64,000 nucleotides of DNA from the NCBI RefSeq assembly GCF_001047375.1, contig NZ_LFVU01000004.1, positions 1 through 64,000 of the forward strand, given 5' to 3'. The notes under the pieces were generated by a model, which did no database searches, had not been told where the DNA came from, and was given only the letters and a program-made list of their open reading frames with translations. This document shows, piece by piece, positions 7,858 through 20,124 of the stretch. Both the position numbers and the translations under genes were made by a program. This stretch comes from Clostridium cylindrosporum DSM 605. GTDB taxonomy: Bacteria > Bacillota > Clostridia > Clostridiales > Caloramatoraceae. The stretch's first letter is position 1. Every line of letters starts with the position of its first letter.

Positions 7858-9117
7858 ATGAATAAAATATTAGTTAAAGGTGGCAATACTCTTAAAGGAA
7901 AAATCAAGGTAGGGGCTGCAAAAAACTCAGTACTTCCTATTATTGCAGCTACTCTTCTTAGTGATAAAAAATGTACATTTACAGATGTACCACTGTTAAA
8001 TGATGTTTATGTTATAACTGATGTTTTAAAGTCATTAGGAGCAGATGTTAATATTGATCCTGCAACTTGCAAACTTGAAATATGTTGTAACAATATACTA
8101 TCTCTTGAACCAAGCCCTGATCTTGTTGGTAAAATGCGTGCTTCTTTTTTGGTTATGGGTCCTCTACTTGCAAGATATGGAAGAGTTAGAATTTCTCTTC
8201 CTGGAGGCTGTAATATAGGAACAAGACCAATCGACCTTCACCTTAAGGGACTTTCTACCCTTGGAGCAGAAATAGAAACAGGATATGGATTTGTAGAAGC
8301 TAAGTGCACCCGTCTACGTGGTGCTAATGTTTACCTTGACTTCCCATCTGTTGGTGCAACAGAAAATATAATGGTAGCCGCTTGTCTTGCTGAAGGTGAA
8401 ACAATAATACAAAATGCAGCTGAGGAGCCAGAAATAGTAGACCTTGCAAATTTCTTAAATAGTATTGGATGTAAAGTAACTGGTGCAGGAAGTGATAGCA
8501 TCAAAATTGAAGGTGTTGAATCATTAAATGAAACAAATCATATATTCATTCCAGATAGAATAGAGGCTGGAACATTTATGGTAGCATCTGCAATAACAGG
8601 TGGTGACGTTGTTGTAGAAAATGTTGTACCAGACCACATTCGACCTGTTATAGCAAAACTTCAAGAAGCTGGTGTTCAGGTACTTGAAGGACACAATAAG
8701 GTACGCGTTATATCTAACGGAGTAATTAGTCCAGTTGATATAAAAACACTCCCATACCCAGGTTTCCCAACTGATATGCAGTCACAACTTATGGCTCTAA
8801 TGAGTATAGCAAATGGAACATCTATATTTACTGAAACAGTTTTCGAAAACAGATTTATGCATGTTAATGAATTTAGAAGAATGGGAGCTGATATTAAGAT
8901 AGATGGTAGACTTTCAATTGTTAAAGGAAGCAGTGTTTTAACAGGAGCTGATGTTAAAGCAACTGACCTTAGAGCAGGAGCTGCATTAATCCTTGCTGGA
9001 CTATTTGCTAAAGGTGAAACTACAATATCTGATATATATCATATTGAAAGAGGATATGTTGATATAGTAGGTAAGCTTCAAGGAATTGGGGCAAATATAG
9101 AGAAAATTAAAGTATAG
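7858..9117 (+). CDS. murA: UDP-N-acetylglucosamine 1-carboxyvinyltransferase
   Basis: A 419-residue MurA that transfers enolpyruvate from PEP to UDP-GlcNAc, the first committed step of peptidoglycan synthesis. [15 protein letters not shown] near residue 21 is the conserved Lys-Asn substrate region. [14 protein letters not shown] carries the active-site Cys that PEP and fosfomycin modify. The [14 protein letters not shown] and GAALILAGL motifs are typical. The ATG is preceded by GGAGGAA; an upstream TTG is rejected. No downstream terminator is obvious before the relic at 9130-9376. Confidence 0.95.
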   Translation: MNKILVKGGNTLKGKIKVGAAKNSVLPIIAATLLSDKKCTFTDVPLLNDVYVITDVLKSLGADVNIDPATCKLEICCNNILSLEPSPDLVGKMRASFLVMGPLLARYGRVRISLPGGCNIGTRPIDLHLKGLSTLGAEIETGYGFVEAKCTRLRGANVYLDFPSVGATENIMVAACLAEGETIIQNAAEEPEIVDLANFLNSIGCKVTGAGSDSIKIEGVESLNETNHIFIPDRIEAGTFMVASAITGGDVVVENVVPDHIRPVIAKLQEAGVQVLEGHNKVRVISNGVISPVDIKTLPYPGFPTDMQSQLMALMSIANGTSIFTETVFENRFMHVNEFRRMGADIKIDGRLSIVKGSSVLTGADVKATDLRAGAALILAGLFAKGETTISDIYHIERGYVDIVGKLQGIGANIEKIKV

Positions 9118-9129
9118 TATGTAGGGGTA

Positions 9130-9376
9130 GTGCTCACGCAAGTAGTGTAGCCTCACATAACAACATTTAATTGAACCTCTGTTGAAAGTGATTTCTTTTT
9201 AAGTTGAAGTTCTCATTGATTCTCTTGTTGTTTATCAAACATAATTAATTCCTTCAGAAATTATTATATATTTGGTGTAAACATATATTTCAGTAGTCTT
9301 TTTGTTAGATTAGAAACTCTGTGAAATGGTCTCGTCGCTTTAGATATAGACAACACACCATTTCAAGACTACTAGC
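9130..9376 (-). pseudogene. Possible decayed TnpB C-terminal relic
   Basis: The 321-nt gap between murA and atpC holds no intact gene. On the minus strand one frame reads SKATRPFHRVSNL and another, further down, reads ENQ-stop-ELQLKKKSL. Both resemble the variable C-terminal tail of IS200/IS605 TnpB proteins, which I recall only approximately. The 36-nt core (9308-9343) matches 59075-59110 at 30 of 36 positions, and both copies translate to similar peptides. Inverted repeats TGAAATGGT/ACCATTTCA and AGTAGTCTT/AAGACTACT frame the core. The TnpB origin is an inference. Confidence 0.35.
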
Positions 9377-9398
9377 TTTCATTAGAAGTCATGCAATC

Positions 9399-9432
9399 AA
9401 AAGGCTGTTGACAACATTGTCAACAGCCTTTA
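9399..9432 (-). terminator. Terminator of the atp operon
   Basis: Arms AAAGGCTGTTGACA and TGTCAACAGCCTTT, 6 nt beyond the atpC stop. Confidence 0.75.
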
Positions 9433-9438
9433 AATAAT

Positions 9439-9849
9439 TTAGTGATTATAACTAGAAGCTTGTATTCTCGCCATTGCACGCTTTAGCGCAAATTCTGCTC
9501 TAGATATATCTACATTATGATCATTTTTCTTATTTTGAAGTCTAGTTTCAGCTCTTTTCTTAGCTTCATTAGCTCTTTCAACATCTATTTCCTGTGGCCA
9601 TTCAGCTGCGTCAGCAAGGATAATACCCTTGTTGTTTGCAAACTGGATAAATCCACCTGAAAGACTTGCAACTTTTTCCTTACCATTTTGGACTATTTTA
9701 ATAACCCCAGGAACAAGCCCTGTTACATAGGGAATATGATTTGCAAGGATTTGAACTTTTCCATTTAGAGTCGTTAAGTTAATAGACTCTACTTCTCCTA
9801 CAAAGAATTTCTTCTCTGGAGTAACTATTTCTATTTCAAATTTTGCCAT
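9439..9849 (-). CDS. atpC: ATP synthase epsilon subunit
   Basis: A 136-residue epsilon subunit of F1, part of the central stalk and a brake on ATP hydrolysis. The N-terminal beta-sandwich starts FEIEIVTPEKKFF and includes ANHIPYVTGLVPG; a helical hairpin rich in Arg and Ala (ERANEAKKRAETRLQ) forms the C-terminus. Last gene of the operon, 15 nt after atpD. Confidence 0.95.
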   Translation of the reverse strand: MAKFEIEIVTPEKKFFVGEVESINLTTLNGKVQILANHIPYVTGLVPGVIKIVQNGKEKVASLSGGFIQFANNKGIILADAAEWPQEIDVERANEAKKRAETRLQNKKNDHNVDISRAEFALKRAMARIQASSYNH

Positions 9850-9864
9850 TATATCACCCCTAGA

Positions 9865-12116
<2,252 letters not shown>

Positions 12117-12136
12117 GGTAACACCTCCTTGTTGCC

Positions 12137-13642
12137 TTATTTAAAGATTTTCTTAAATTCGTCAAGTGTAGTATTTAGTAAGTTTTTAACTTCATCGTCT
12201 AAAGACTTTTTATCTAGAATTGTAGTTAAAAGTTCTGACTTATGAACTCTTACATATTCTAAGAATTCCTTTTCAAATCTTCTAACTTCTTCAACTGCTA
12301 TGTCCTTTAAGAAGTTGTTTACAGCAGCATATAGAATTACTATTTGCTCTTCAACTGGCATTGGCTTATATTGATCTTGCTTTAGAACTTCTATTAGTCT
12401 TTGACCCTTTTCGATTCTTTCCTTTGAATCCTTATCAAGGTCTGAACCAAACTGAGCAAATGCAGCAAGTTCTCTATATTGTGCAAGCTCAAGTCTAAGT
12501 GAACCTGAAACTTGTTTCATTGCTTTAATTTGCGCTGATCCACCAACACGGGATACAGATATACCAGCATTTATAGCTGGTCTAACTCCTGAGAAGAATA
12601 AATCTGACTCTAGGAATATCTGACCATCTGTTATAGATATAACGTTTGTTGGTATATATGCGGTAACGTCTCCAGCTAGAGTTTCGATTATAGGAAGTGC
12701 AGTAATTGACCCTCCACCTATATCATCTGATATTCTAGCTGATCTTTCTAGTAGTCTTGAGTGAAGATAGAATACATCTCCAGGGAATGCTTCACGTCCT
12801 GGTGGTCTTCTAAGTAGTAGAGACATTGTTCTGTATGCAACAGCGTGCTTAGATAAATCATCATATACTATAAGAACGTCCTTTCCTGCATACATAAATT
12901 CCTCAGCCATACTTACTCCAGCAAATGGTGCTAGGTATTGAAGTGGTGCAGCCTCTGATGCAGATGCTGAAACAACTATTGAATAATCCATAGCTCCTCT
13001 TTCTTCTAGAGTATTAACTATATGAGCAACAGTTGATTGCTTTTGACCGATTGCAACATAAACACATATACAATCCTTACCCTTTTGGTTAATAATAGTG
13101 TCAATTGCAACAGCTGTTTTACCAGTTTGTCTATCACCGATAATAAGCTCTCTTTGACCACGTCCAATAGGAGTCATAGAGTCAATCGCCTTTATACCTG
13201 TTTGTAGTGGTACATTAACTGACTTTCTATAAATAACCCCTGGTGCAACAACTTCTACAGGTCTTGTTTTATCTGTTTTTATAGGACCTTTTCCGTCTAT
13301 TGCTTGACCTAGTGAGTTAACAACTCTTCCTATCATAGCTTCTCCAACAGGAACTTCAACAACTCTTCCTGTTCTTTTTACTATGTCACCTTCTTTAATT
13401 CCCTTTTCTGAACCAAATAGCACGGCACCTACATTACTTTCTTCAAGGTTTAGAGCCATCCCAAAAACTTCTCCTGGGAACTCTAAAAGCTCTCCTGCCA
13501 TGCATTTTTCAAGACCGTAAACTCTTGCAATACCGTCTCCAATATTGATTACAGTACCTGTATCTACAGACTCAAGCTTATTTTCATAGTTTGAGATCTG
13601 TGACTTAATGATTGAACTTATTTCATCAGGTCTTATACTCAT
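12137..13642 (-). CDS. atpA: ATP synthase alpha subunit
   Basis: A 501-residue non-catalytic nucleotide-binding subunit of F1. The P-loop [15 protein letters not shown] lies near residue 169. It includes the alpha-type signature [17 protein letters not shown] near residue 362. The start overlaps the atpH stop by 4 nt. Confidence 0.98.
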   Translation of the reverse strand: MSIRPDEISSIIKSQISNYENKLESVDTGTVINIGDGIARVYGLEKCMAGELLEFPGEVFGMALNLEESNVGAVLFGSEKGIKEGDIVKRTGRVVEVPVGEAMIGRVVNSLGQAIDGKGPIKTDKTRPVEVVAPGVIYRKSVNVPLQTGIKAIDSMTPIGRGQRELIIGDRQTGKTAVAIDTIINQKGKDCICVYVAIGQKQSTVAHIVNTLEERGAMDYSIVVSASASEAAPLQYLAPFAGVSMAEEFMYAGKDVLIVYDDLSKHAVAYRTMSLLLRRPPGREAFPGDVFYLHSRLLERSARISDDIGGGSITALPIIETLAGDVTAYIPTNVISITDGQIFLESDLFFSGVRPAINAGISVSRVGGSAQIKAMKQVSGSLRLELAQYRELAAFAQFGSDLDKDSKERIEKGQRLIEVLKQDQYKPMPVEEQIVILYAAVNNFLKDIAVEEVRRFEKEFLEYVRVHKSELLTTILDKKSLDDEVKNLLNTTLDEFKKIFK

Positions 13643-14193
13643 GCTCTCACCTCGCCACCTTGTTTCATTACTTCTTTTTGTATCTTTTCAAGGCTACCCT
13701 TTATAGTTCCGTCGAATACTTCGTCGTCTATCTTAAGATAAACCCCACCTATTACACTTTCATCAATAAAGTTTTCAACCTTAATCTTTAAGTTATACTT
13801 AGCTGAAAGCTTTGATTCAAGATTCTCAATTTCCTCAGTTGTCATTTTAACAGCAGTAGTTGCATATGCGGTTTTTATTCCCTTATGATCATCTACAAGC
13901 CTTCTAAAATTCTCTGATACTAAAGATATCTCATTTATTCTTCCATGTTCTAGTAGAAGAACTATAAGATTTAAAATCTCTTCGTCAACTCTTCCCTTAA
14001 ATACGTTTTCAATTAGTGAAGTTTTCTCTTCAATACTAATTGTTGGGTGGTTTAAAAACGTGCTAAGATCTTTATTATCCTTATAAACACTTGAGACACT
14101 CTCAATATGTTCTAAAAATAGATCAAGATTATTTTTATCTACCCCTGCTCCAAATAAAGCATGGGCATATCTTTTTGCAGCAATTTCTTGCAT
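13639..14193 (-). CDS. atpH: ATP synthase delta subunit
   Basis: A 184-residue OSCP-type delta subunit joining F1 to the peripheral stalk. The N-terminal helical domain begins [13 protein letters not shown], and the C-terminal region [25 protein letters not shown] is the family signature. It follows atpF after 2 nt. Confidence 0.95.
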   Translation of the reverse strand: MQEIAAKRYAHALFGAGVDKNNLDLFLEHIESVSSVYKDNKDLSTFLNHPTISIEEKTSLIENVFKGRVDEEILNLIVLLLEHGRINEISLVSENFRRLVDDHKGIKTAYATTAVKMTTEEIENLESKLSAKYNLKIKVENFIDESVIGGVYLKIDDEVFDGTIKGSLEKIQKEVMKQGGEVRA

Positions 14194-14195
14194 AA

Positions 14196-14684
14196 CTATA
14201 CCCCTACCTTATTTATAAAATCGTTAATAAGATCGTGGTGTTTTTTCTCGTCTAATTGTCCACCCACTGATTTTGCAGCTGCAAGCATTGATAAAGCGAT
14301 GATTTGCTTTCTTATTTCGTCCTTTGCCTTATCCATTTCTCTTTCAGCGTCAATTCTAGCTCTTTCTCTAATAAGAGCAGCTTCTTTTTTAGCTTCTTCT
14401 AGCATTTCATCTGAAAGCTTACTTGCTTTAACTTTATATTCTTCAACTATTTTCTTTCCTTCTATATCAGCATTCTTCATTTGACTTTCAAACTTAAGCT
14501 TAAGTTCTTTAGCTTTAGCTCTGTCATCAGAGGCTTCCTTTAGCTTAGACTCAATGCCATTTGTTCTAGCATCCATAAATGAAGAAACCTTTTCAAAAAG
14601 AATCTTCTTTAATATAACAAACATTATAAGAACGTTAATTACAGTTACTATAATGGTTGCTGGATTTAAAGTTAAACTAACCAT
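14196..14684 (-). CDS. atpF: ATP synthase b subunit
   Basis: A 162-residue peripheral stalk subunit. One N-terminal membrane helix (residues about 8-27) leads into a long charged helix. The ATG chosen has AGGAGG 10 nt upstream; a longer reading to 14723 is rejected because that ribosome site would lie inside it. Operon position between atpE and atpH is standard. Confidence 0.93.
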   Translation of the reverse strand: MVSLTLNPATIIVTVINVLIMFVILKKILFEKVSSFMDARTNGIESKLKEASDDRAKAKELKLKFESQMKNADIEGKKIVEEYKVKASKLSDEMLEEAKKEAALIRERARIDAEREMDKAKDEIRKQIIALSMLAAAKSVGGQLDEKKHHDLINDFINKVGV

Positions 14685-14768
14685 TCTACTTATGCCTCCT
14701 TCTAATTTTAATAAGGCTTGCATAAATTTGAATTTTCAAACTTAAGCAAGCCAAAAACTACTACTATT

Positions 14769-15002
14769 TTACTTATAAACAAATAGTAGTATTATTGAAA
14801 CTAGAAGAGCATATATAGCTGTAGCTTCTGAAAGTGCAGCTCCAAGTATAAATGTACTCATGATATCTCCCTTAGCTTCTGGTTGTCTTCCTACAGCTTC
14901 ACAGGCTTTACCTGTAGCTATACCAACACCGATTCCTCCACCAATTGCTCCGATTACCGCTAGTCCTGCACCTAGTGCTATAAGTCCTTGTACTAAATTC
15001 AT
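14769..15002 (-). CDS. atpE: ATP synthase c subunit (proton type by motif)
   Basis: A 77-residue hairpin of two membrane helices joined by the polar loop GRQPEAKGD. The ion-binding carboxylate is the Glu in [10 protein letters not shown]. The Gln in helix 1 and the Ser after the Glu that bind sodium in Ilyobacter-type c subunits are Val and Ala here. This argues for proton coupling, though sodium use cannot be excluded from sequence alone. Confidence 0.95.
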   Translation of the reverse strand: MNLVQGLIALGAGLAVIGAIGGGIGVGIATGKACEAVGRQPEAKGDIMSTFILGAALSEATAIYALLVSIILLFVYK

Positions 15003-15029
15003 TATTTTCTCCTCCTTTAATGTTAAAAA

Positions 15030-15767
15030 TTAATGTTCTGCTGTTGTCTTTATAAATATCATTGTTAACATTGAAAATACCACCATTTGTAATGTTCCAT
15101 CAAAAATATCGAAATACATATGGAATGGTACTGGTATTAAAGTTGCAAGTATAGGGATATTTGTCATGCCTGGAATAGCATGTAAAACTTTTTCTGATAT
15201 AAATGTCAATCCTTCATATATAAGTTCTACTACTATAATAGCTGCAGTTATGTTCCCGAAAAGTCGTAGACTAAGTGATACAGGAACAAAAACTCTTTCC
15301 ATTATATTTAGCGGAAGTAGTGGTGCTACAGGTTGTGTATATCCCTTAAGATACCCTCCAAGTCCACCGTGTTTAATTGCATTAGCTTGGATAATAATAA
15401 ATGTCATAAGTGCAAATGCAAGTGCAACACTGTAATCACTTGTAGGAGCTCTAAGACCTCCCACCAGAGGAAGTATGTTTAGGAAAAGCATATAAATCAT
15501 AATTGTACCTATGTAAGGTGCAAAACTTCTATATTCTCTACCCATAACACTGTCAACAAGTTTGTATATTCCTTCTACAACTGTTTCAACAAAAACCTGT
15601 TTCCCTTTTGGTACAGTTTCAAGCTTTCTAGTGAGAATTAAAGCAGCAATTATAACAAATACCATAACAAACCACTGAAGGAAAACTGCCCATGTTAAGG
15701 TTATAGGTATTCCTGCTATAGAAAAATTCAAACTTTCTATTGTTATACCACCTTCATGCATCAGCAT
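15030..15767 (-). CDS. atpB: ATP synthase a subunit
   Basis: A 245-residue membrane stator. About five to six hydrophobic segments are visible. SLRLFGNITAA near residue 167 contains the essential Arg that faces the c ring. The ATG shares one base with the atpI stop; AGGAGG is upstream, and a second in-frame ATG six bases on is also possible. Confidence 0.95.
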   Translation of the reverse strand: MLMHEGGITIESLNFSIAGIPITLTWAVFLQWFVMVFVIIAALILTRKLETVPKGKQVFVETVVEGIYKLVDSVMGREYRSFAPYIGTIMIYMLFLNILPLVGGLRAPTSDYSVALAFALMTFIIIQANAIKHGGLGGYLKGYTQPVAPLLPLNIMERVFVPVSLSLRLFGNITAAIIVVELIYEGLTFISEKVLHAIPGMTNIPILATLIPVPFHMYFDIFDGTLQMVVFSMLTMIFIKTTAEH

Positions 15768-16150
15768 TATACCTCCTTTCTTTTTTTAAATTTAACTGGA
15801 ATTACTGAAATCACCAAAGATATGTTTATTGTTAAAAGCCCTATAAATAGAGCAAATACATTGGCACCAAATTCTGTAACAGCTATGGAAAGAGCTATCG
15901 CTACTATTACATACCTTGCTATGAATAAGAGAAATTGTACAGTTTTAGCCTTACCACTGCCTTTATCGATTAGTTTATATGAACCTATTGAAAAAAAGAT
16001 AAAATTTAATATACCAATAAAAAAACCATAATAATAATTTATTCCAAATTCTAGCCCAAGGCAAATCATAGATATAACACCAATGAAAATTGAAGTTACT
16101 CCAGCTATCTTGGTTTTTTCAATTAGAAGATCTACAATACTATTGTCCAT
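15767..16150 (-). CDS. atpI: ATP synthase subunit I
   Basis: A 127-residue membrane protein with about four hydrophobic segments. It heads the atp operon, where AtpI is expected; the family helps c-ring assembly and may transport magnesium. The start is placed at the ATG preceded by GGTGG; an upstream ATG at 16165 lacks a ribosome site. Sequence conservation in this family is low, so the call leans on position. Confidence 0.82.
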   Translation of the reverse strand: MDNSIVDLLIEKTKIAGVTSIFIGVISMICLGLEFGINYYYGFFIGILNFIFFSIGSYKLIDKGSGKAKTVQFLLFIARYVIVAIALSIAVTEFGANVFALFIGLLTINISLVISVIPVKFKKRKEV

Positions 16151-16172
16151 TATTCCACCAGCCATCTTAAAT

Positions 16173-16201
16173 TATTTATAGTTTTTAATTCCTTTTTTCA
16201 A
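16173..16201 (-). promoter_or_regulatory. Possible promoter of the atp operon
   Basis: Minus-strand TTGAAA, 17 nt, TAAATA, close upstream of atpI. The rest of the gap at 16202-16553 is very AT-rich and shows no gene. Confidence 0.3.
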
Positions 16202-16553
16202 AATTTTGTAAACATTTAGAATGCACTGTCTATAATTACTTAAATTTCAATCTAATCAATATATACATCGTATAATATTTACATTCTGTTAACATTTAAT
16301 ATAAAAATAATATACAAATATTTTTATATTAAATAGATTTTATCACTTTACTAATAAATTTTAAAGTAACATTTTAATTTTAATAAGATATTTATACATG
16401 TCTAACCAAATTATCTCTATCATACTATCAATATATTAGCTTTTTATGCCCTTTATATTGTTTGAAAATTTTAAATCTTTCGTTCAATGATTTTCTTCAG
16501 AATATTAATTTCTACATCTCTACTTTAATTCCTTTGCTTATTATAAAATATAT

Positions 16554-16594
16554 AAAAAAGCAGAGAATTAAATACCTATTTCTCTGCCTTTTTT
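16554..16594 (-). terminator. Terminator after wecB
   Basis: Arms GCAGAGA and TCTCTGC flanked by A and T runs on both sides, so it could work in both directions. Confidence 0.75.
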
Positions 16595-16610
16595 TTGTAA
16601 ATTTATATTT

Positions 16611-17759
16611 TTATAAAAGTTCCTCAGGTCTTTCAACTTTATTGTCAAAATAGTATAAAATCGAATCAACTATTCTTTTTGATGCAAGACCATCACCATA
16701 TGGATTTACCGCATTAGCCATTTTCCCATAACTATCCCCATTATCTATAAGGTCAAGAGCTTCCCTTACTATAACTTCTCTATCAGTTCCAACAACTTTA
16801 ACTGTTCCAGCCTCTACCGCCTCTGGTCTTTCAGTTACATCTCTAAGAACTAATACTGGAAGTCCAAGATGTGGCGCCTCCTCTTGAAGTCCACCTGAAT
16901 CTGTAGCTACCATATAACTTCTATTCATAAGATTATGAGTTTCCTTTGTATCAAGTGGAGACAATAGATGCACTCTTTCTACTCCTCCAAGAATTTTTTC
17001 TGCAACTGACTTTACTACAGGATTTAGATGAACTAAATAAACTATTTCAACATCATCTCTTGATGTAACAATTTCCTTTAATGCGTTGCATATATTTTCA
17101 AGTGGTTCTCCCCAATTCTCTCTTCTATGGGCAGTTACCATAATAACCTTTTTATTCTCAAAGTCTATAGTATTTAAAACCTCAGTATCGAAGTTATATT
17201 CTTCTTCAACTGTTGTTTTCATAGCATCTATAACTGTATTACCTGTAACAAATATATCTTCTCTTAATATTCCTTCACGCAGAAGATTATTCATAGATAT
17301 CTTAGTCGGTGCAAAGTGTACGTCAGCTATAGCCCCAGTTAGCTTTCTATTTGCTTCCTCTGGGAATGGGAAGTACTTATTAAATGTTCTAAGGCCAGCC
17401 TCTACATGCCCTATCTTTATTTGATTATAGAAAGCTGCAAGGGCACCTGCAAATGTTGTTGTAGTATCTCCATGAACAAGTACCATATCTGGCTTTGCCT
17501 CTTGAAATGTTTCATCAAGCCCCTTTAACACTCTATTTGTTATACCAGTTAAACTTTGTCTTTCCTTCATTATATCAAGATCATAATCAGGTGTAATTTT
17601 AAATAGCTCCAAAACCTGATCTAGCATTTCCCTATGTTGTGCAGTTACACATACAATAGACTCTATTTCCTCTCTACTTTCTAGTTCCTTTACTAGAGGA
17701 GCCATTTTTATTGCCTCAGGTCTAGTACCAAATATGGTCATAACCTTTATCTTACTCAA
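16611..17759 (-). CDS. wecB: UDP-N-acetylglucosamine 2-epimerase
   Basis: A 382-residue non-hydrolysing epimerase (WecB/MnaA) that interconverts UDP-GlcNAc and UDP-ManNAc. Motifs: MTIFGTRPEAIKMAPL at the N-terminus, VHGDTTTTFAGALAAF near residue 96, HVEAGLRT and HRRENWGEP. The TTG start has AGAGGTG 6 nt before it; a further GTG overlaps that site. It follows tagO by 17 nt; together they supply linkage-unit precursors for wall teichoic acid or a similar surface polymer. Confidence 0.93.
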   Translation of the reverse strand: MSKIKVMTIFGTRPEAIKMAPLVKELESREEIESIVCVTAQHREMLDQVLELFKITPDYDLDIMKERQSLTGITNRVLKGLDETFQEAKPDMVLVHGDTTTTFAGALAAFYNQIKIGHVEAGLRTFNKYFPFPEEANRKLTGAIADVHFAPTKISMNNLLREGILREDIFVTGNTVIDAMKTTVEEEYNFDTEVLNTIDFENKKVIMVTAHRRENWGEPLENICNALKEIVTSRDDVEIVYLVHLNPVVKSVAEKILGGVERVHLLSPLDTKETHNLMNRSYMVATDSGGLQEEAPHLGLPVLVLRDVTERPEAVEAGTVKVVGTDREVIVREALDLIDNGDSYGKMANAVNPYGDGLASKRIVDSILYYFDNKVERPEELL

Positions 17760-17776
17760 AGTAAACACCTCTTTCC

Positions 17777-18811
17777 TTATTCTTTGCTTTTATTTTTATT
17801 TTTAAAAATCTCCATTTCTACTGCAAAAGCTATTATAAGTGCACAAACAACCACTAATAAAGCAAAGGATTGCTTTGAACTTACTATCATAGCAATTATT
17901 GATGAAACTCCAAGTATAGAGCTTAAAATATACATTGTGTATACTGCTTGTTTTTGAGTAAGTCCCATTTCTAGAAGTCTATGATGAAGATGCCCCTTAT
18001 CAGCCTCCATCATTGGTCTATTATTTATTTTTCGTCTTATCATAGCAAATAAAGTATCATATATAGGCAGACCAAGTGCTAGTATAGGCACAGCGACTAC
18101 CAGTGCTGTAGTTGATTTTATAGCTCCTTCTATAGATATAGCCGCAAGTATAAATCCTAAAAACTGAGATCCAGTATCCCCTAAAAATATCTTTGCAGGA
18201 TTCGAATTATACGGGAGAAAGCCAAGACATGCTCCTGCCAGTATTAGAGTTAACACTATTGCAGTATACCTATCTCCGTAAAACGCTACTCCAAATAATG
18301 TTAAACAAGATATAAAACATATTCCACAAGCAAGTCCATCTAGCCCATCTATAAGATTAAATGCATTTGTAATCCCAACTACCCAAAGTATGGTAATAGG
18401 AATTGCAAGAAATGTTACGTCTACCGCATTTCCAGCTGAGTCAAATGGTACCGTTATCATATGCACCTTAATATTAAAGCTTATTAGTATAAGTGCAGCT
18501 ATTATTTGCACAATTAACTTATATATAGCCTTTAAGGGTTTTATATCATCATAAATTCCCATAGCTACTATTAAACTTCCACCGAGCAGTACTCCTAGTA
18601 CATTCTTTTGCATTCCAAGTATAGCTAGTGAACAAAGGGAAAATGATATGTATATAGCGAGTCCTCCGAGTCTCGGAATAGGAACCTTATGTACCCTTCT
18701 ATCATCCTTTGGAACATCTATTGCATTAACCCTTATTGCAAGGCCTTTTACCAGTGGAGTTGCAGAGAAAGAAATTATCATAGCCGCTAATAAAAGCATA
18801 ATAAAATTCAT
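17777..18811 (-). CDS. tagO: Undecaprenyl-phosphate GlcNAc-1-phosphate transferase
   Basis: A 344-residue polytopic enzyme of the MraY/WecA/TagO family that starts lipid-linked wall polymer synthesis. DDRRVHKVPIPRLGG near residue 35, GIYDDIKPLKA, NLIDGLDGLACG with its Asp cluster, FLGDTGSQFLGF and the GHLHHRLLEMGL loop are all present. The ATG at 18811 is preferred, because the upstream ATG at 18871 has no ribosome site and no homologous extension is evident. Adjacent wecB supports the pathway. Confidence 0.9.
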   Translation of the reverse strand: MNFIMLLLAAMIISFSATPLVKGLAIRVNAIDVPKDDRRVHKVPIPRLGGLAIYISFSLCSLAILGMQKNVLGVLLGGSLIVAMGIYDDIKPLKAIYKLIVQIIAALILISFNIKVHMITVPFDSAGNAVDVTFLAIPITILWVVGITNAFNLIDGLDGLACGICFISCLTLFGVAFYGDRYTAIVLTLILAGACLGFLPYNSNPAKIFLGDTGSQFLGFILAAISIEGAIKSTTALVVAVPILALGLPIYDTLFAMIRRKINNRPMMEADKGHLHHRLLEMGLTQKQAVYTMYILSSILGVSSIIAMIVSSKQSFALLVVVCALIIAFAVEMEIFKNKNKSKE

Positions 18812-18960
18812 AAAATCCACGCCCTCATATTGTAAATGATTTTGGTTAATATACGTTATTAATTTTACCATAATACTTAGTTATTTACACCTACTTAAAA
18901 TACTAAAGTACTTCTTATTTTACAAAATCATTATATGTTATGTAATTTTATTATGTATAG

Positions 18961-19010
18961 AAAAAGGTAAATACTTAACAAAACTACCCCTTAAGCATTT
19001 ACCTTTTTTT
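18961..19010 (-). terminator. Terminator of the spore-surface locus
   Basis: Arms AAAAAGGTAAAT and ATTTACCTTTTT with an inner CTTAA/TTAAG stem, directly after the stop at 19014. Confidence 0.75.
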
Positions 19011-19013
19011 ATT

Positions 19014-20095
19014 TTAATTTAATTTTTTATCTAGTTTTCCCTTGAGGAATTCTCTATTATGTGCAACCTTAGGAGATTCTGGCTGAAAATTTCCTGCTAA
19101 ATCATTATAATAATTAGCAGCTTCATATTCTCCTATATGAGAGTAACAAACACATAATTGAATTGCTGGTATCCAGGTGTAATATTCCTTAGCACTTATC
19201 CCCCTGTTATCCTTATCTGGTATACACATAAATGCTACCTTATACCAAAATATTGCATCCTTATATTGGTTTTTATTTATAAAATATTCAGCTAAACGAC
19301 AACAAACTTGAGCATCTGGCTTACACCACTTAAAAGAACCTAGGATTATATCTATATTTTTTTCATTTTTATCAGTTAAACTATAACAATCTATAAGTCT
19401 AAGAGTAGCTGTTTTTCTATCTTCAATCCACCCTCTCTCAGATTTGATAAATGTTATATATTCCTTAATAGCTTCTTCATATAATTGATTGTAGTACAAT
19501 TCATTCCCATAATAGAATCTATCTCTATCAGAGAAAGGTTCATTATTTTCTATCATTAATCTAAATATATTAAGGTTTCTTTGCGTATGTGCTTTATGCT
19601 TGTTATGATGTATATATATATATCAGAGTGTAAACTCCTACCATATACATCAATATACTCATGTATTCTTCCAACCCACTTAAAGTTTCTTTCCCTTTTT
19701 ACTAGTCGATTTCTTCTTAATGAGTATATTGTATTCTCATTTTCATCTCTTACCAATGAATAGTGCATGCTAACAACGTCTACATTGGGATTTAGTGTTT
19801 TTTTTAAGTTAACTAACTTGTCTATGTTGTCCTGTGTAATATAACCATCTGCATCAAGCCACAAAATATAATCTTTAGTTGATTTACTAAAAGCATAATT
19901 TCTTGCTTTACTAAAATCATCACACCACTTAAAATCATATATAGTGGCACCAAACTTTGCTCCTATCTCCTTAGTTAGATCACTTGACCCTGTATCTACC
20001 AAAATTATTTCATCTATGAAATCCTTAACACTCTCTAAACATTTAGACAGTACCTTCTCCTCATCTTTTACAATCATACATAGACTAAATTCCAC
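19014..20095 (-). pseudogene. Frameshifted family 2 glycosyltransferase with TPR domain
   Basis: Two adjacent reading frames together encode one GT2-TPR protein of about 359 residues. The first (19556-20095) has the GT-A core: CMIVKDEE, ILVDTGSSD and WLDADGYI near residue 78. The second (19014-19556) has tetratricopeptide-like helices. The frame is lost at a TA dinucleotide tract (19611-19623). Removing one TA lets HSDIYI run into HHNKHKAHTQRNLNIFRL and the second frame. GTG start after AGAGGTG. The family includes SunS-like enzymes and the SgtA spore glycosyltransferase encoded beside bclA3 in C. difficile. It may be phase-variable rather than dead. Confidence 0.75.
19611..19623. repeat. TA dinucleotide tract at the frameshift
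   Basis: (TA)6T inside the glycosyltransferase gene. Five units, or any number changing the length by the same remainder, restore one continuous frame. Confidence 0.75.
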
Positions 20096-20124
20096 AGTAT
20101 CACCTCTGTTACCTTAACAAAAAC

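Noticed and set aside
14769-15002. Sodium-dependent ATP synthase
   Set aside because: The Gln and Ser that help bind sodium in known Na-type c subunits are replaced by Val and Ala.
16462-16653. Plus-strand 63-residue hydrophobic frame
   Set aside because: It runs through the wecB terminator into the wecB coding end, has no clear ribosome site, and reflects AT-rich composition.
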